In this document: one piece after another, positions 47,451-61,600 of the stretch
How positions within the stretch are numbered: position 1 is the first letter of the stretch
Layout of the letters: each line of letters starts with the position of its first letter
Origin: Marsupella aquatica
Taxonomy: Eukaryota > Marchantiophyta
Assembly (NCBI GenBank): GCA_973895155.1
Contig: OZ316891.1
Location: forward strand, 31,310,001 to 31,374,000
Direction: 5' to 3'
DNA: 64,000 nt
Notes under the pieces: model-generated
Seen by the model: only the letters and a program-made list of their open reading frames with translations
Told to the model about the DNA's origin: nothing
The model's database searches: none
Program-made: the position numbers and the translations under genes

Positions 47451-48770
47451 CAGTAACCCAACCCCATCCCTCCCAATCACATCAGGCGCGACCAATGGCG
47501 AGGGGAGACAAAAAAGGAAAGGGAGAACCAACGCTTGAAAAAGCAGACAGACTGATAACATCGAAGCGTTTCAGCTGAGCCTAGTATGAGTGGACAGAAG
47601 TAAGGAGAGGCTACGATCCTCCCCACGAAGATCAGGCACAGAAACAACTATGGCGGTGCAGCACTAGCGTTTACCCCTCTCGTTGCGCTCTCTCCGGCTC
47701 TCCGGCTCTATCTATCTCACTCCTCCTCTTCTTTGGAAGCGCTAGATTCGTTCCCCACTACAGTAGGTAAAGCGCCTAGTAATCCCAACCACCTCCTTTA
47801 CACGAACGAAGAAGATATTAGACTCACGGTGGAATGTGATTTTTTTCGCTGGGCTGAGGTTTAGCGTACATATAGAGTAGCGAGAGAATCAGCCGCGCGA
47901 CGAGGCTTTGCATTCGGGCAAGTAGAGCGCAGAGGAGCTACCCCTGTTCTCATTTCGTTGGAGCTGGTGTCGTGAGACGGCCCGATTCAGGTACTCTCGT
48001 TGGTGCTGATCCTGGATCCTGGATCCGTTGGTCCGAGGCAAAAGGCTGCAACCCAGGTGTGGAGTTCTATCGGAGGCCATAGCGAGTGTTGTTTGAGAGA
48101 TTCGAGTAGTGTCCGGTGCCGCTCACCCAATTTTTCCATTTCGGCTGGGTTTCCGGTGTTCGTGACTACTGGAGTAGAAGTGGTCATACGAGAAAAGCTT
48201 TTCTGTGGTCTGAGTGACCATAATGCTTGATCTAGAATGTATGGTGTTGTCATGTGTTGGAGTGTATGGGTTTCCAACATGAAGGTATCTCTCTTGCTAC
48301 CTGTCGGCAATCTGTGTTGGGCCATGCGTGCTTAGAATTTGGCTGTCCGAGTGATTTTTGTAAGACTGAATTGTGTCCTTGATATAGAAACTATGACACG
48401 CCTTGGAAGCCTCAGAGGTAGAACTCAGGTCCTTTGAATTTCTCCCGAGATTGTGGTGGAGGCGTCCACGTATAATGAGGATTGCTTCACTTGAGTGTTG
48501 ACGGGATAAAAGTCAATTCCGTGGTGTCACACATGCTAGATTAGTCCCGGCACAATAAGCATGGCATCCTCTGTTTCCCTGTGTCACACGGTATTTGTCA
48601 CGGAAGTAAGGAAGGAACAATTTTTCTTCTAGAGGCCTCATTAGCTCGGGAATATCCAGTTTGTTGTGAGGAGGCACGAATGGCGGCTAGATTATAACGA
48701 AGAAAACTTCTCAAAGCGCGGAGTCGGGCGCGTGGGGGCTCGAAGGGCAGCAGCAATTCAGAGTGCGCCC
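47451..48770 (+). promoter_or_regulatory. Probable promoter and 5' leader of MRL1
   Basis: Composition changes from the A-rich array to balanced sequence after about 47480, with CT-rich sequence (CTCTCCGGCTCTCCGGCTC) near 47690. No other exon was recognised. The transcription start and any leader intron cannot be fixed from sequence. Confidence 0.4.
48680..48697 (+). other. Short upstream ORF in the MRL1 leader
   Basis: ATG GCG GCT AGA TTA TAA encodes five residues in a different frame, 74 bases before the chosen MRL1 start. It could reduce or tune MRL1 translation if it is in the mRNA. Confidence 0.4.
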
Positions 48771-51700
48771 ATGGATGCGGGCCGATTGCAAGGCTTGGCA
48801 GTTGCGCGCTCTTGTAACCTGTCGTGCTCCTCCTCCAACCATGAACAACAATTGTTTCAGGTTGTTCCGTCTGCAGGCAGGCTAAAGTCCGCGCTCACTC
48901 CCGGCCTTGCATTCTATCACCACCATGGTGGATGTCCGGGAAAGCATAGGGGAAGGAAGACCACTGTTATCAGAGCTGCCATTCCTCATGATTTGGCAGC
49001 AGTGGCAGTCGCTGCTGCCACGGTGCTGCCAATGTGCTGGATATATATCAACAGGTCGCAATTTTCCACAAGCTCAGCCTCCGGTTCAGTTCCATCGGCA
49101 GGCACTTCCTTTCCTGCCATAGCTCATGAGAAAAAGTCTTCAACAGCTGCTGGAGGTGCTGCTGCCTCTACAATGAACGCTTCTACGGCAGCAACGATAG
49201 CAGAGATTAGCCCTTCCTCCTCCACTGTACAATATTCGAATGGAGCAGCCAACGAAGGGGAACCCAGTCATCCTGCAGAACCAGCGTATCCCGAGGTAAG
49301 AGTTTTCGTGGAGTATTTTTTAAGTAACGGAATTCACTTGAATTACTGCCGGCTACATCTTAGCTCTGCTCGTTAATCCTATAAAGCAGGCGTCAACTGT
49401 ATGATCACATGTCTATCCACTGACCTAAGCTCAGGATACAAATTGTTCCCGATCTTTGCGCGAAGATGATGTTGATTTGAAAGGGATCGTGGCCGTTGTG
49501 TTACAGCCATGCGCAACGAGATTCTTCTATTGGCACTCAAGACATTGACAATTGTTAATTTTCCCTCGTGTACATTTACAGATTTCTTGAAAGAAAACAA
49601 TTAAGATTTCTTGACAGAAAACAATTTTCCCTCGTGTTAAACTGAAGTCGCGTTGGGTTCGGGCAAGCCGCAGAATCTGAACAAAAGATTAACTACTGTT
49701 AATTACTTTTGTAGCTTACAGGTCTTTTCCACCAAGGTTGGAATTCGCATCTGAGTTTGAATGCTCACGACGAGCTAGACATCAACGAACATCGTTCAAA
49801 TTCAGGATCTCAGGCATCGACTCCAGAGACTACTCCTGGGAAGGTTAATGGGCACAGAATTGAGGGTGCGCATACGACTCCAGCTGGGGTAGATACCGCA
49901 GGATTGGAAAATCTTTTACCGAGGTGTAGAGATGAGTTCGTCTCGACTGACATTACTAAGACACTGGGCAATGCACATCACCCATTCAATTCAAATTCGA
50001 CGTTTGGCACATCGGTGAATGGATCACCGTTCACTTTGATACCGGAGCTGGAGGATGCTTCAGCAGCGAAGGATAATGCCAACGTAATGAATGAGACTAT
50101 CCCTAATGGTGCTCTGAATGGATCTTCAAAATCCAGGCCGGAAGCTCTCGGGGAGTCCATCGCAACGTTGATTTTGGATGAGAGAGTAGAAGAGAGTCAA
50201 GTCACAGAAGATGAAGAGCGAGCCGATTTACTCATGGATGAAAATCACAGGAAAAATACGGCACACTGTGTAAAAATTAACGGCAGTGGAAAGCCATCTC
50301 CTGTTGAGGATCATAGCAAAATTGAAGAAAAGAGAGCAGAGCTAGCAAAAATCATTAGTAATCTTAGTCTCAAACTAGAAGATTATCCCGGGAAAGTGAA
50401 TGGCCGAAGGCAATCGGAATCCCTGCTGGCCCCAGCGGAGATATCTGCGTCCGAAAATAAATTGTCGACGAAATTGAAGAAAGAGAAACGGATGTATCCG
50501 AGATGCCCGCAGAGCCTAGCTGACATTCTTCCATTGAAGGTGTCTGCGGGTTCAGAGTTTTACCTTAAGATTTATGAGAAAATGCTCCGAGCCGGACGGT
50601 ACGATCAGCTATTCAATGCACACGCTGTTAGGATATTTGCGTTCGTCATGTCGTTCACGATTTTCGTTCAATAGAGCCTGTTTTACCTGCTTCAAAGTAT
50701 CAGCATTGTTCACTGCTTTTCTGCACTGCCCACTAAAAGATTGTCAACTCAAATTGTGGACCTCAAATCACACATTATAGTATCAGCGGCGTTTCTTATG
50801 CAGCGTAATTGCTTTGCACCTCTTCGCAGGGTCCCGGACTCCATTGTACTGCTGGAAGAAATGGAGAAGTTGAAGATTTTCGATTCGGACAAGGTGAGTT
50901 CTGGTTAGTTCACACTATGTGGAGTGAGCTGGTAGTGATTAGTCGTTCTCAGCGTGTCTAACATTGTTACCTGGCTTGTCGGTCTGTAGATTTACCACTC
51001 AAAATTCTTCAGGGCTTGCCAAAGGCAACTAGCCGTCAGGGAGGCGTTCAGGTTCATGCGGTTGCTGAGTAGACCAACTCTGAGCTCATACAACATGCTT
51101 CTCTGTGTTTGTCGTGATGCACGAGACGTCGATGGTAGGTGTACTGGTTTGTTGTGCTCAGTAGGTAACCTTGCTATTTAACTTTGCGATGTAATGCAGT
51201 TGACTCTCGATGGTATGCAGTTTCGAAAGGTAGTTAGCATAGATAATTAAGCTATATGAACTTCTTTCTATTTTTGCTCTCCCAGTTAGGCCATTTTGCA
51301 TGCTTCGTCAAAATTCATGCTCTGCGATCTATTCCTAGTCATACACTATTGACAATAAAATTTCCACTCGCTGGCTTATTTCGGATAAGGCTGAGGGGCC
51401 AAGTACTGGGCTAGAATTCTGTGTCGTAGAAAGTCTTATCAACACATGGAAATCTGTCTCACATCTTTTGGCATAATCGAATTGCTAAAGATAAGCAACT
51501 AGCAAAATTACACCTGTAGTGGAACTGGAAAGCTCGCCTATTTTCTAAGCTTAAATAAAATGACTTCTTTTCTGCAGGAGGTTTACGAGTCCTCTCTGCA
51601 GCAGAGAATGCTGGTTTGAAACCCGATGGGATCTTGTACACTACTTTGATATCGACATGTGCAAAGGCTGGGAAAGTTGATATCGCCTTTAAGGTTTATC

Positions 51701-54700
51701 TTCTACAACTGTTTGAAGTTTCTTTGCCTTGTGAATTCTACAGGGCACACTGCCTTTCTGTAGTTTTTCTTTTTCTGCAGGGCGTGAACATGAGTTAAGC
51801 AGTTGTGATTGCACGAGTAATAAGCGATGTCATCACTTTGGCAGGTCTACCACGATATGGAGACAGCCGGACTTAAGCCTACTATTGAAACTTATGGTGC
51901 TATGATTGATGGTTGCGCCCGTGCTGGCCAAATAGCCAAAGCTTTTGGTGTGTACGGTATCATGGTCTCCAAGGTAATTTTCCGACTTTCAAGCCCCAAC
52001 CTTAACTCTGGGTCGTTGTCAGCTTGGTTGTTGTTGTCTTTGGTTCTGAGACCTCTGTTTTTCCTTGTAGGTTAGGTTTTGCGGAATAGATCATTCGAAT
52101 CTTCTTTGATTTTCTTCAAGACGTTGAAGTCTTTTAATTTTGGATCGTTTGATCTTCAGAAACTGAAACCAGATCATGTTATATTCAATACTCTTATCAA
52201 CGCTTGTGGCCGAGCTGGAGCTATAGAACGTGCATTTGATGTGCTGTCGGACATGAGGGGAGAACCCTTCCACTTGGTTCCTAACCACGTCACCATGTGT
52301 GCCTTAATTTCTGCTTGTGCTCGAGCTGGCCAGGTAATATGTCGTTTCAGTCCGTTTGTGTTTCCCATTATATCACATACAGCTGGAGAAATTCAACTCA
52401 AAACATTCTCAAATTTTCTACAGGTGGATCAAGCTTTTGAAGTTTACAGAAACATGCGGAAATGGGGTATCAAAGGAACTCCAGAGTGCTATACGGCAGC
52501 AGTTCATGCGTGCAGCCCCACAGGAGACCTGGATCTCGCTCTTAGTGTTTTTGACGACACGAAAAGAGATGGCGTGAAGCCGGATGAGGTATGTCCTTAG
52601 GGCATACAGTTCATAGTTTTTGAAATGTTTTAGCTTTCTCGTCACCGCCTGTGTAATTCTGAAGGGTAGTTCCAAAACGATCTTCGGTACGTCCTCGTCA
52701 AAGTCTTCTTCTTACATTCGAATCTCGTTTTCACAGCTTTCTTCGCAGAAGAGGGTCTGACTTATCGTCCATGAAAACCCACAACTAACTCATAAGTAGG
52801 ATCTCACTATGTTATGGTTTTATTATGTTGCAGATATTCTTCAGTGCTTTGATAGACGTTGCAGGACATTCCCAGCAGGTTGATGCTGCCTTCAGCATCA
52901 TGGACGAGATGAAGAAGATTTCGGTGATACCTGGCGGAGTCACGTTCAGTGCCTTGATGGGCGTTTGTTGCAATGTATGTCCGAACATGAGCCTGAGAAT
53001 GAAGTTAAAGCGGATAACACTGGCTCCGTCCAATTAAACGTGGCACACCTGCATTCCACTTGTTACGAAGAATTCAAGTGCTTTCATTGGGTGCAGCTGT
53101 TGCAATTTCTTTAGGATCCAAAATTTGTTAAGTTCCAGCTGATTGCCAACGGCACTGAGGCTGGATCCTCACTTTTGGGTGGAACTAAGCTTGTATCTCT
53201 GTAAACATGGGCATTCGACGGCGTATACTTTCCCCAGAAGCACCCACCCTGAGCGATTACGTGACGGTTATGCTGTTATTGAACTTTGCAGACAGGAAAG
53301 TGGGAACGAGGTCTGGAGCTCTACAGGAATATCACAGCAGCAAACTTTCGACCCACTGTTTCGACGTTCAATGCGCTCATCACAGCTTTATGTATGGCTC
53401 CCGAACTTTGCCAATCCTTTTTGCCTGCTTCTTTTGAGCTGATTTCTTATTTTGCAATGTGGGAAGTGTTGGCTGCTAAAAGGAGCTGCTTCCAAATCTG
53501 CAGGTGATGCTAAGGAAATCGAGCAATCATTCTCAATCTTCCAGGAAATGAAGGAGGCAGGAGTCCAGCCCGACCAAATTACTTACAGCATTCTTCTGGA
53601 TGCATGTGAAAAGTAAGTTCCAATAATTGAGGAATGAACTTCACAGAGGACTGATGAAAGGCAGAGCAGATGGACGATGACTTTCGAGAGTAGGCTTTAT
53701 ACCGAAAGTCATGGCTAGATATGCTCACTATCTCCTTCGCCTGCAGACAAGATGAGCCAGAGAGGGCATTTGACCTCTACACGAGCGGAAGGGCTGAAGG
53801 CGTCGTCCCCAACGAGGCCATGTGCGCCAGCGTGATCGGTGTGTAGACTAAACCATATCGAGGTGTCACTATTGTAATTGGACGTTCTATACTCACATTG
53901 TGCCTGTCGGTGTGACCACCTTTCCGTTCATGCCGTGAGAGACTTCGGTCCTTTGTCTCTCAGAGTAACTGCGTTTTCTCCCTGTTGTGCATCTGCAAAA
54001 TGTATTAATGACGGGAATTTGGATTACATTGTCTGTGATATTCTGGATTTGACTGTAAATTTCGAACGTAATGCAGCGATATGTTACGCAAGAATAAAGA
54101 AGAAGCACCGTTTGACGAGCTATCCAAGCTCTATAGGACTTTTGGCTGGACAAACTAACGATGCACCTTACGAGCAGTGGTAATGTTTCTAGCCCTTTCA
54201 TAACCTGGTTGTTGGTCGGACGTTGTGTGTAATTATACGTAGCCCATCCGATAGCCTGTAATTGACCTTATCTAAGAGCTCAATTCATCATAATGGAGAA
54301 AGAGAAGAACGACTAAAATGAATGCTAATGGGAAGCGTAACAAATCTTAATACGTCAAAAAGTCCAACCCTGTCAGACAGTCCCGCCGGGAAAGAAAAAA
54401 AATATTTATTTTTTGTTTTCGTCCAGGGGAAAAGTCATCTAAGTAGTAAGCAACTACGTTTTGTGCTTAACCTTCATGCAATTGAATAGGTATGATTTGC
54501 TGCTGGATTTCAGTGGTAGATATTTTGTAGTTTATGAAAGTCTTGCGTTTCTTAAATGTGCAGGGCTTCTTGGGCTGTTGCCGTGTATCGGCACGCAGTT
54601 GCAGCCAATGTAGTTCCCACAATTAAATCACTGTCTCTGCTTTTGGGCTGCTTGCGCATTCCCGAACTATCGCATGAGAAGAACTATCTGTCCGACGATA

Positions 54701-56329
54701 CATTTGCTCTTCCTGGCCAATTAAGGGGGTCGCGCCCCCCATCCCCATCCCCATCCGTTATGGAAGGTGCAGGGTTTTATGATCCTCGTGCACAAGCGTT
54801 GTTCCAGGAAGCTGCTTCTATGGGTGTCGTCCCGTCCATCAATTACACTGCTGGACCGATCACTGTGAACGCGCAGTCCATGCCAAGCTATGTTGCCGAG
54901 GTGATCTCTCGGCTCAAGACTTCTGTGTTCTTCGATTGGCCCTTTTATTTTGCCATGGCTTTTATATGGCGCACTTTCTCTTTCTTTGATTAATCCAACA
55001 GAATTTTCTGTGCAATTGGTTTGCAGTTTTGGACCAAGCATATAGAGTGTGTACCTAAAGATGGAAATCCAATTTGCAGGTTTATCTGATATTGCTGCTG
55101 AAAGGATTAAAGCAGCGCCACATCGATGGTACGAGATCTTACTTTACCTCCTCACTAGATTCTGTTTGCCGCTCGGAAGCTTGCTGAGACGTACGACTGG
55201 TGCTGCTGGTGATGCGTCGGGACTTAGTACAGTGTAACCGGAATATTTTGAAACTTTTGAGGTCTATGTCCTTTGAAATGCTCGAGAACGGCAGTTTATG
55301 ATGGCTGTGGAGCTACGAAGTTGAGAAAAGTGAACACATATTCCCCTAAGGCTATAGCAAGTAAGATTTCTGAAATGGATAGAAGTTTCTTATTGTTGAG
55401 ATTTTGCTCTCCTCTGAAGCATTCTCCACTTCATGCTCGCTCTACAGGTCAGCAGTTGTTCCCCGTGACCATCTATTTTTCCACCGAGACGAAACAAAGA
55501 GTTTCGGCGACGACAAATAAACTTAGAGAGATAACAATCAGTGGCAGGTGAGTTAGCTCAGCTTCACTTCACAAATAGCAAATTTTCTGACAATGTGGTG
55601 GCAGACCTCCTGGAATCTTCGGTTGAGCTGTCGGGAGACGCCTTTTCAAATGATCCTAACAACAGTTTGCCGAGAATAGTCCGCCATGGCAAGCGATTCA
55701 CCAAAGTTGGAATTCAATGTATTTCCTGTGCTATTCACTGGCTTCCTTAACCAGCGGATCGCTATCACTGTGTGAGGCTTCAGTTGGGAAGGAAATGGTT
55801 TTTGGACGAGGATTTTGGAAGCTTTATGAAGTTCGGATCAGATGTTGAAGCTAAAACTCCGGTAACGTGCGCTTTGAGAGAAGTGGGGTCTTGAGACAAA
55901 GCTGACTTGTGATTTGATGACAGGACTGGGCAAGGAGTGGCTGCGCTGTTGAGAAGGCTGAGACTACACTTTCGTGGTCATGAGAGTTCGGGTAAATTAA
56001 AAATTGATACAGCGTCAATCAGGAATTGGCTGAAGCCCCCCGCCGCGTTCCCACCATTGCAACGACATCAAGAATTGGGGCCTTTTGGACCTCCTCATAC
56101 TTTTCTAGGTCAAGGTATTGCTGAACAACAGCGTAACATTCGAATGGCTGAAGTTTTCAAGAATTCGGACGACATAGAGCGAGTCTCAGGCGTAGACATG
56201 TATAGACACAGAAGAAGGATATCACAAGGCAAATCCTGGGATCGTGGAGAAAGCAACGATTTTGATTTCACTGAGAGCGTAAACGGCTCGAGTCAACGTG
56301 CGAATAGGAGAGGTACACGGGACAAATGA
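48771..56329 (+). CDS. MRL1: MRL1 chloroplast PPR protein (1219 aa model, 17 exons)
   Basis: Exons: 48771-49323, 49722-50598, 50830-50893, 50990-51134, 51578-51693, 51845-51973, 52160-52333, 52424-52588, 52834-52974, 53292-53391, 53504-53612, 53747-53838, 54077-54179, 54564-54900, 55080-55128, 55448-55547, 55924-56329. All borders are GT-AG and phases match, giving 3660 nt. The N-terminus is transit-peptide-like, with a hydrophobic AAVAVAAATVLPMCWIYI segment. PPR repeats (about residues 478-890) read LKPDGILYTTLISTCAKAGK, TYGAMIDGCARAGQIAKAFG and similar. The C-terminus (VAALLRRL, IRNWLKPP, EQQRNIRM) matches MRL1 rather than generic P-class PPRs. MRL1 stabilises and matures rbcL mRNA in plastids of algae and plants. 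The exon 1 donor is the weak point: a better GTAAG at 49296 would break the frame. Confidence 0.93.
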
Positions 56330-58686
56330 AGGCCATGAGATAGCAGAGAGATCGTGCACGTGTTGTCTTTCCACAAGGACACATTGTAGGCATTCGTAAT
56401 TGGGCACATGGTGCAGCATGTGGCTGGCTTCGCCTAGAGTGGATCAAATCATGAGATGGCAGTGTGCACTGCTGGGAATTGTATTCGTGCACTCTCCAAC
56501 CGTGGTCATCTCAGAAGGACCGCGAGTTGGAGGGCACGTTTAGGGCCATGTTGTAGTACGTGGCTGCAACTCCTGACATCGAAAACATCGTACTCGCGGC
56601 TAGTGGTCGCTCTTCTTAGGTGATCGCCCGCACAAGTATGGTGCCAGTTTCCCCGGGGGGGGGAGGATTGAGCTTTCTTCGTTTCTATTTTAACGGATCG
56701 GAAGCCTAAATTATTTGGAACAATTGTTCTGCTTAAATTACTTGGAACAACTGTTCTTGGTTCGAGGATGATAAATAATAGCAACTGTCAAGGTAAGATG
56801 GCAGGTCCGTCATGCAGATCTATCCATCTTCTCTGGCCGTATTTACTCCCGGCAGTTTCCTAGCTAGACGGTCTTCTCGACATTGGGTCGAGTTGCTTTC
56901 CTTTTTGCTCTAATCTGTCAGCAGAGGAGTTCTACGATTTTTTCTGGGTGGCGTGGGATGGAGAGGGTGATTTGGAAATACATGTTAATGGTGCCTGTTT
57001 TTCACATTTTGCTCTCGCAGAGATTGACGTGCTACACCTGCACATATCTCCGTACCCAGTTGGGATACTTTAATATGCAAACTTGGGTTTCCTCGTATTC
57101 TTTGCAGTCAGTGTTGTTGTTTTAGAAGTAAGTGACCCTTTCTAAGGCAAAGGTCCACTGACATCTGCTAGCCACTGTCATCTGTTTGGAACCTGTGTCC
57201 ATCTCTGTGTCCATCTTTTCCGTTTAATCTAGGGACTCGCCAAGCCTACGTAGTCTGTCGGAACCGTGGTTGTCTGAGACAATCTGATGGCCAGAATCTG
57301 GAAGCTCACAAACAATTTGAAGTGACTCATTAAGACACCTTAGCTGCAACATATTTGTGTTTGTGAAGAAAAACTTTGGTGGACAGTACCTACTTGCTGA
57401 TGTAACGGAAGACATTCCGTGTGGAAGTCTCCTCGCTGCAACTATGAACACTGAGGAAGTCCCAGGTTCATGAACGCCAGACTAACTTTCAATCCACCCT
57501 CGAATGCAAATTTTCGTGCAGTCTTGAACAATTATAGAATTCCATCTCCTTTCTGTTTCTCGGTCACTGCTCCACCACAAGAATGAAGAAAGTTAGGTTA
57601 CTTCAGTGATTTAAATCGATATCGTTTTCGAAGTGCTGCACCAGGGTGCAGTCCAATTTTACTGTGAAAGTTGAAGACACTCAATTTTGTAGTAAGCTGT
57701 AAGTTAAGCGCGTAGTGTGGCCTGCAGTCTCTCAGTCTTGTACCATATGGCCATCGTGTGACAGTCAACACTGACATGGAACTCGTTCCACATTGCGTCC
57801 CCAAAATTGGACTAGCCGGGGAGACAGTCGACCAGCCAATTCACGTAGCTCACTAGAATAATTTCTGGCAATTATTCTATGGCAATATGTGCGAGAGGTA
57901 TGAAAGTACAAAGCACTATAAATTTTTTGCCAGTTATCCTTTGGCAAAAGGGATGGAAGTACATATGCGGAGTCAGGATTTTCCCCTTGTTTTCTCCCCT
58001 TCATTGGGTCTCCTCTCTCCCAGTGTGGGCCTTTCTCTTTGGCAGTGTCTTACATGTCATGCAGAATTATTTGCTTTAAAATTTCCAATTTTTCCGTCGG
58101 TAGTAAAAATCAACTGGAACTAGCTGAAGCTCCAGTCCAAATTTGTGCAAAAGCGCAAACTTCAAGGAGTCCATGGAGATGAAAGACGAATGATAAACTT
58201 TCTCCTCATTATTCACATTTCTTTTTTATTCAAGCTTCACGTTTCAAACTACAATCGTTTTGGCTCAATGCCGCGGCCTTTCCTCGGCCAACATAGTTAC
58301 GTAGGTTCCTGTGGACTGGCTTGACTAATCGAACCGATTCGCACGGTGGAGATTGTGTCTGAGAGTCTTGATCCCAACATTTTCCACCTCTTGGGCCATG
58401 AAAACATCGTCTTTATCAATCATGCTGGTGCAGTTGTTTCATCTCGTCCTGCTGCTGTTTCAGCCATTGCTCTCCTCACATCACTCACTCTTGACAACTC
58501 CAGATCACAGCTGGTCTACGGTTGGAGCTAGAACAAACTCCCCTTAAACCCACTGCCCCGAATGACCAATGTTGTCATCAAGATGTAGCTTATTCCTTGA
58601 CTCCTAGAAAACGTTGGGAAAAGACTAGGGTTTATATGATGTGATGGGCTGAAATGTTCAGTAAAATTGCCAAACCACTACTAACT
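56330..58686. other. Convergent intergenic between MRL1 and the DYW PPR gene
   Basis: It holds the 3' UTRs of both genes. A short direct repeat (TAAATTATTTGGAACAATTG and TAAATTACTTGGAACAACTG) lies at 56708-56755. A G-run occurs near 56654. No further coding exon could be supported. Confidence 0.4.
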
Positions 58687-61600
58687 TCACCAATAGTCTC
58701 CGCAAGAACAAAAACCATCCTCGAAGCGGTGAAAGCGATTGGCATCCCGTACAGTGATGGATCTTCCGGCAACCTTTGAAATGAACTTGGTTGCAGTATG
58801 ACAATCGCCACAGACTCGAAGATTCTTGTAAATGCGGAGTGGTGTTCCTGGAGGCGTGCTAATGAGGCCAAATGCAATGGCTAACTTCTCGCTATGGTGT
58901 CCCAGAAGAGATATTTTTTCTTCTTCCTCTACATCATGCAATACAAAACTTGTGTCCGGGATATACCCTATCCCCTGCATTTGTGTCGACAGTCTCCTTA
59001 GCTCTGCATGAATTTCTGTCAACCGAGGATGGTTTTGGTCATCTACCCTAAATGAATGTACCTCATTATTGACCTCAATCCAAGTGCGCCCAGGTTGTTT
59101 CTCCACACCCATTTCTGTTCTGAGTCTTTGGATGTTTGCCCGGCTATCCCACATTCCGGCAGCAGCATAGATGTTTGACAATAGCACATAGCCAGCGGAG
59201 TTCTCAGGGTGATATTCCAGAATTTGTTTGGCGATGCTTACTCCCAGATCCAAATTGCCATGAACCCTACATGCACCAAGCAAGGACATCCACACAGTTG
59301 CATCTGGTTCAAAGGGCATTGCCTCAACAAGATCTTCTGCTTCCTGGAGACGGCCAGCACGGCCCAGAAGGTCCACCATGCAGGCATAATGCTTGAGCGA
59401 AGGGGAAATACCATAAACCGGGCCCATACTTCGAAAGTAGTACAAGCCTTCATCCACCAAACCTGCATGACTGCAGGCTGAAAGAAGAGAAACAAAAGTG
59501 ACCATGTCCACCTCCACCCTTTCGGCAACCATCTGTTCAAAATGTCCAATGGCTTCCTTTGCATGTCCATGCAAGGCATATCCTCCTAGCATGGCATTCC
59601 AAGCAACATTATTGGTTGTGGATAGCTTGCCAAACACTCGCCTCGCATCCTCTATGCTGCCACATTTGGCATACATATCCACAAGGCTAGTGTTGATAAA
59701 GACAAAGACATCTGCATCCATTCCTCTGTCGATAATACGTTGGTGAACACGTCTGCCTTCTTCAATTGCACACACGCTTGCACATGCATTGAGTATCCCC
59801 ACAAAGCTGAAAGCATCCGGTTCTACACCTTCCTGTTCCATCTGACGAGATAGGTCTAATGCCTTTTGTCCTTCCCCACACTTCACATATCCCAGAATAA
59901 TGGCATTCCACCCAATGACATCATGAGTTTCCATCCTGTTAAACACTGTCCAAGCATCCTCTACACTCCCGCATTTCGTATACAAATCAACCAGGCTATT
60001 ACCTACATATATATTTGATTCACACCCTCGACGAATAACTTCTCCATGAACGTTCCTGCCTTCTTCAAGTACCCCTACACTTGCACACGCATTGATTACC
60101 GCAACAAAGGTGGTAGGGACGGGTTCCACTCCTTTGTGCTGCATTTGACGATAGAACTCCAATGCCTTTTGCCCTTGCCCACACTTCACACATCCAGAGA
60201 TGATGCTATTCCAGGCAACAACATTGTGACTGGACATTGAGTTAAACACTCCACAAGCATCCTCTAGACTCCCACACTTTGCATACATGTCGATCAGGCT
60301 GCAAGACACGAAGATATCAGATTCGCAACCACTTTCAATGATCTGTTCATGAACACGCCTGCCTTCTTCGAGTGCTCTAGTGCTGGCACATGCATTTAGC
60401 ATCGCGACAAAAGTGACGGGAACGGGTTCCACCCCTTCTAGTTGCATTTGACGAGAAAGTTCCAATGCTTTCTGTCCTTGACCACATTTCACATATCCTG
60501 AAATCACGGCATTCCATCCTACCACGTCACGCTTAGGTAACCTGCTGAACACCATCCGGCTTTCCTCTATGCTCCCACATTTCGCATACATGTCCACTAA
60601 GCTATTGCCGACGTAGACATGAGAATCATAACCTCGTTGAATGATGCGTTCATGGACACGTCTACCTTCTTCAAGTGCCCGGGCACTCGCACATGCCTTC
60701 AATACCCCTACAAAGGTAACAGAGACTGGCTGCACCCCCTCCTCTTGCATCTGCTGATAAAGTTCCAATGCCTTCTTCCCCTGTCCACATTTCACATATC
60801 CTAGAATCATGGCATTCCAAGTTACCACATTCCGTGTTGGCATGTTGGAGAATACCTTCCACGCTTCATCTGCACTCCCGCATTTGGCATACATGTCAAC
60901 CAGACTACTGGCTACAAAGATATCGTTTTCACAACCCTTTTCAATGATCTGTTTATGAATATGCTTGCCTTCTTCGAGTGCTGACACGCTTGCACATGCA
61001 TTGAGAATTCCCATGAAAGTGACCGGGCTACGATCTATGCCTTCCTGTTGCATTCGGTGAGATAGTTCTAATGCCTGAAATCCTCGCCCACATTTCACAT
61101 ATCCCAGAATCATTGAATTCCAGCTGACTACATCACGTGAAGGCATACTGCTGAACACTCGCCAAGCATCTTCTATGCTGCCACATTTGGCATACATGTC
61201 AATGAGACCGTTTCCCATAAGCGTGTAATACTCGAGACCTCTTTGGATGATCTGTTCATGAATACGCCTGCCTTCCTGCAGGGCCTTCACATTTGCACAT
61301 GCATTCAGGGCACCCACAAAGGTAACAGGATCTGGCTCCACTTCTTCCGCTTGCATTCGTTTAAAGAGGTCCAATGCTTTCTGCCCCTGCCCACATTTGA
61401 CAGAGCCCAGAATCATGGCGTTCCATGCCACCGCATCACGTGCAGACAGAATGTTGAACACCTCCCAAGCTCTTTCTATATCGCCACATTTGGCGTACAT
61501 GTTGACAAGGCTACTACCCACATAAAGATCTGACTCCAAGCCACTTTGGATGACCTGCGCATGGATTCGTTTGCCATCTTCAAGGGCTCGTAAGCTAGCG

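Noticed and set aside
58346-58547. Two overlapping plus-strand frames just after the DYW PPR stop
   Set aside because: They are short, Ser/Leu-rich and most likely lie in the 3' UTR of the PPR gene. No domain was recognised.
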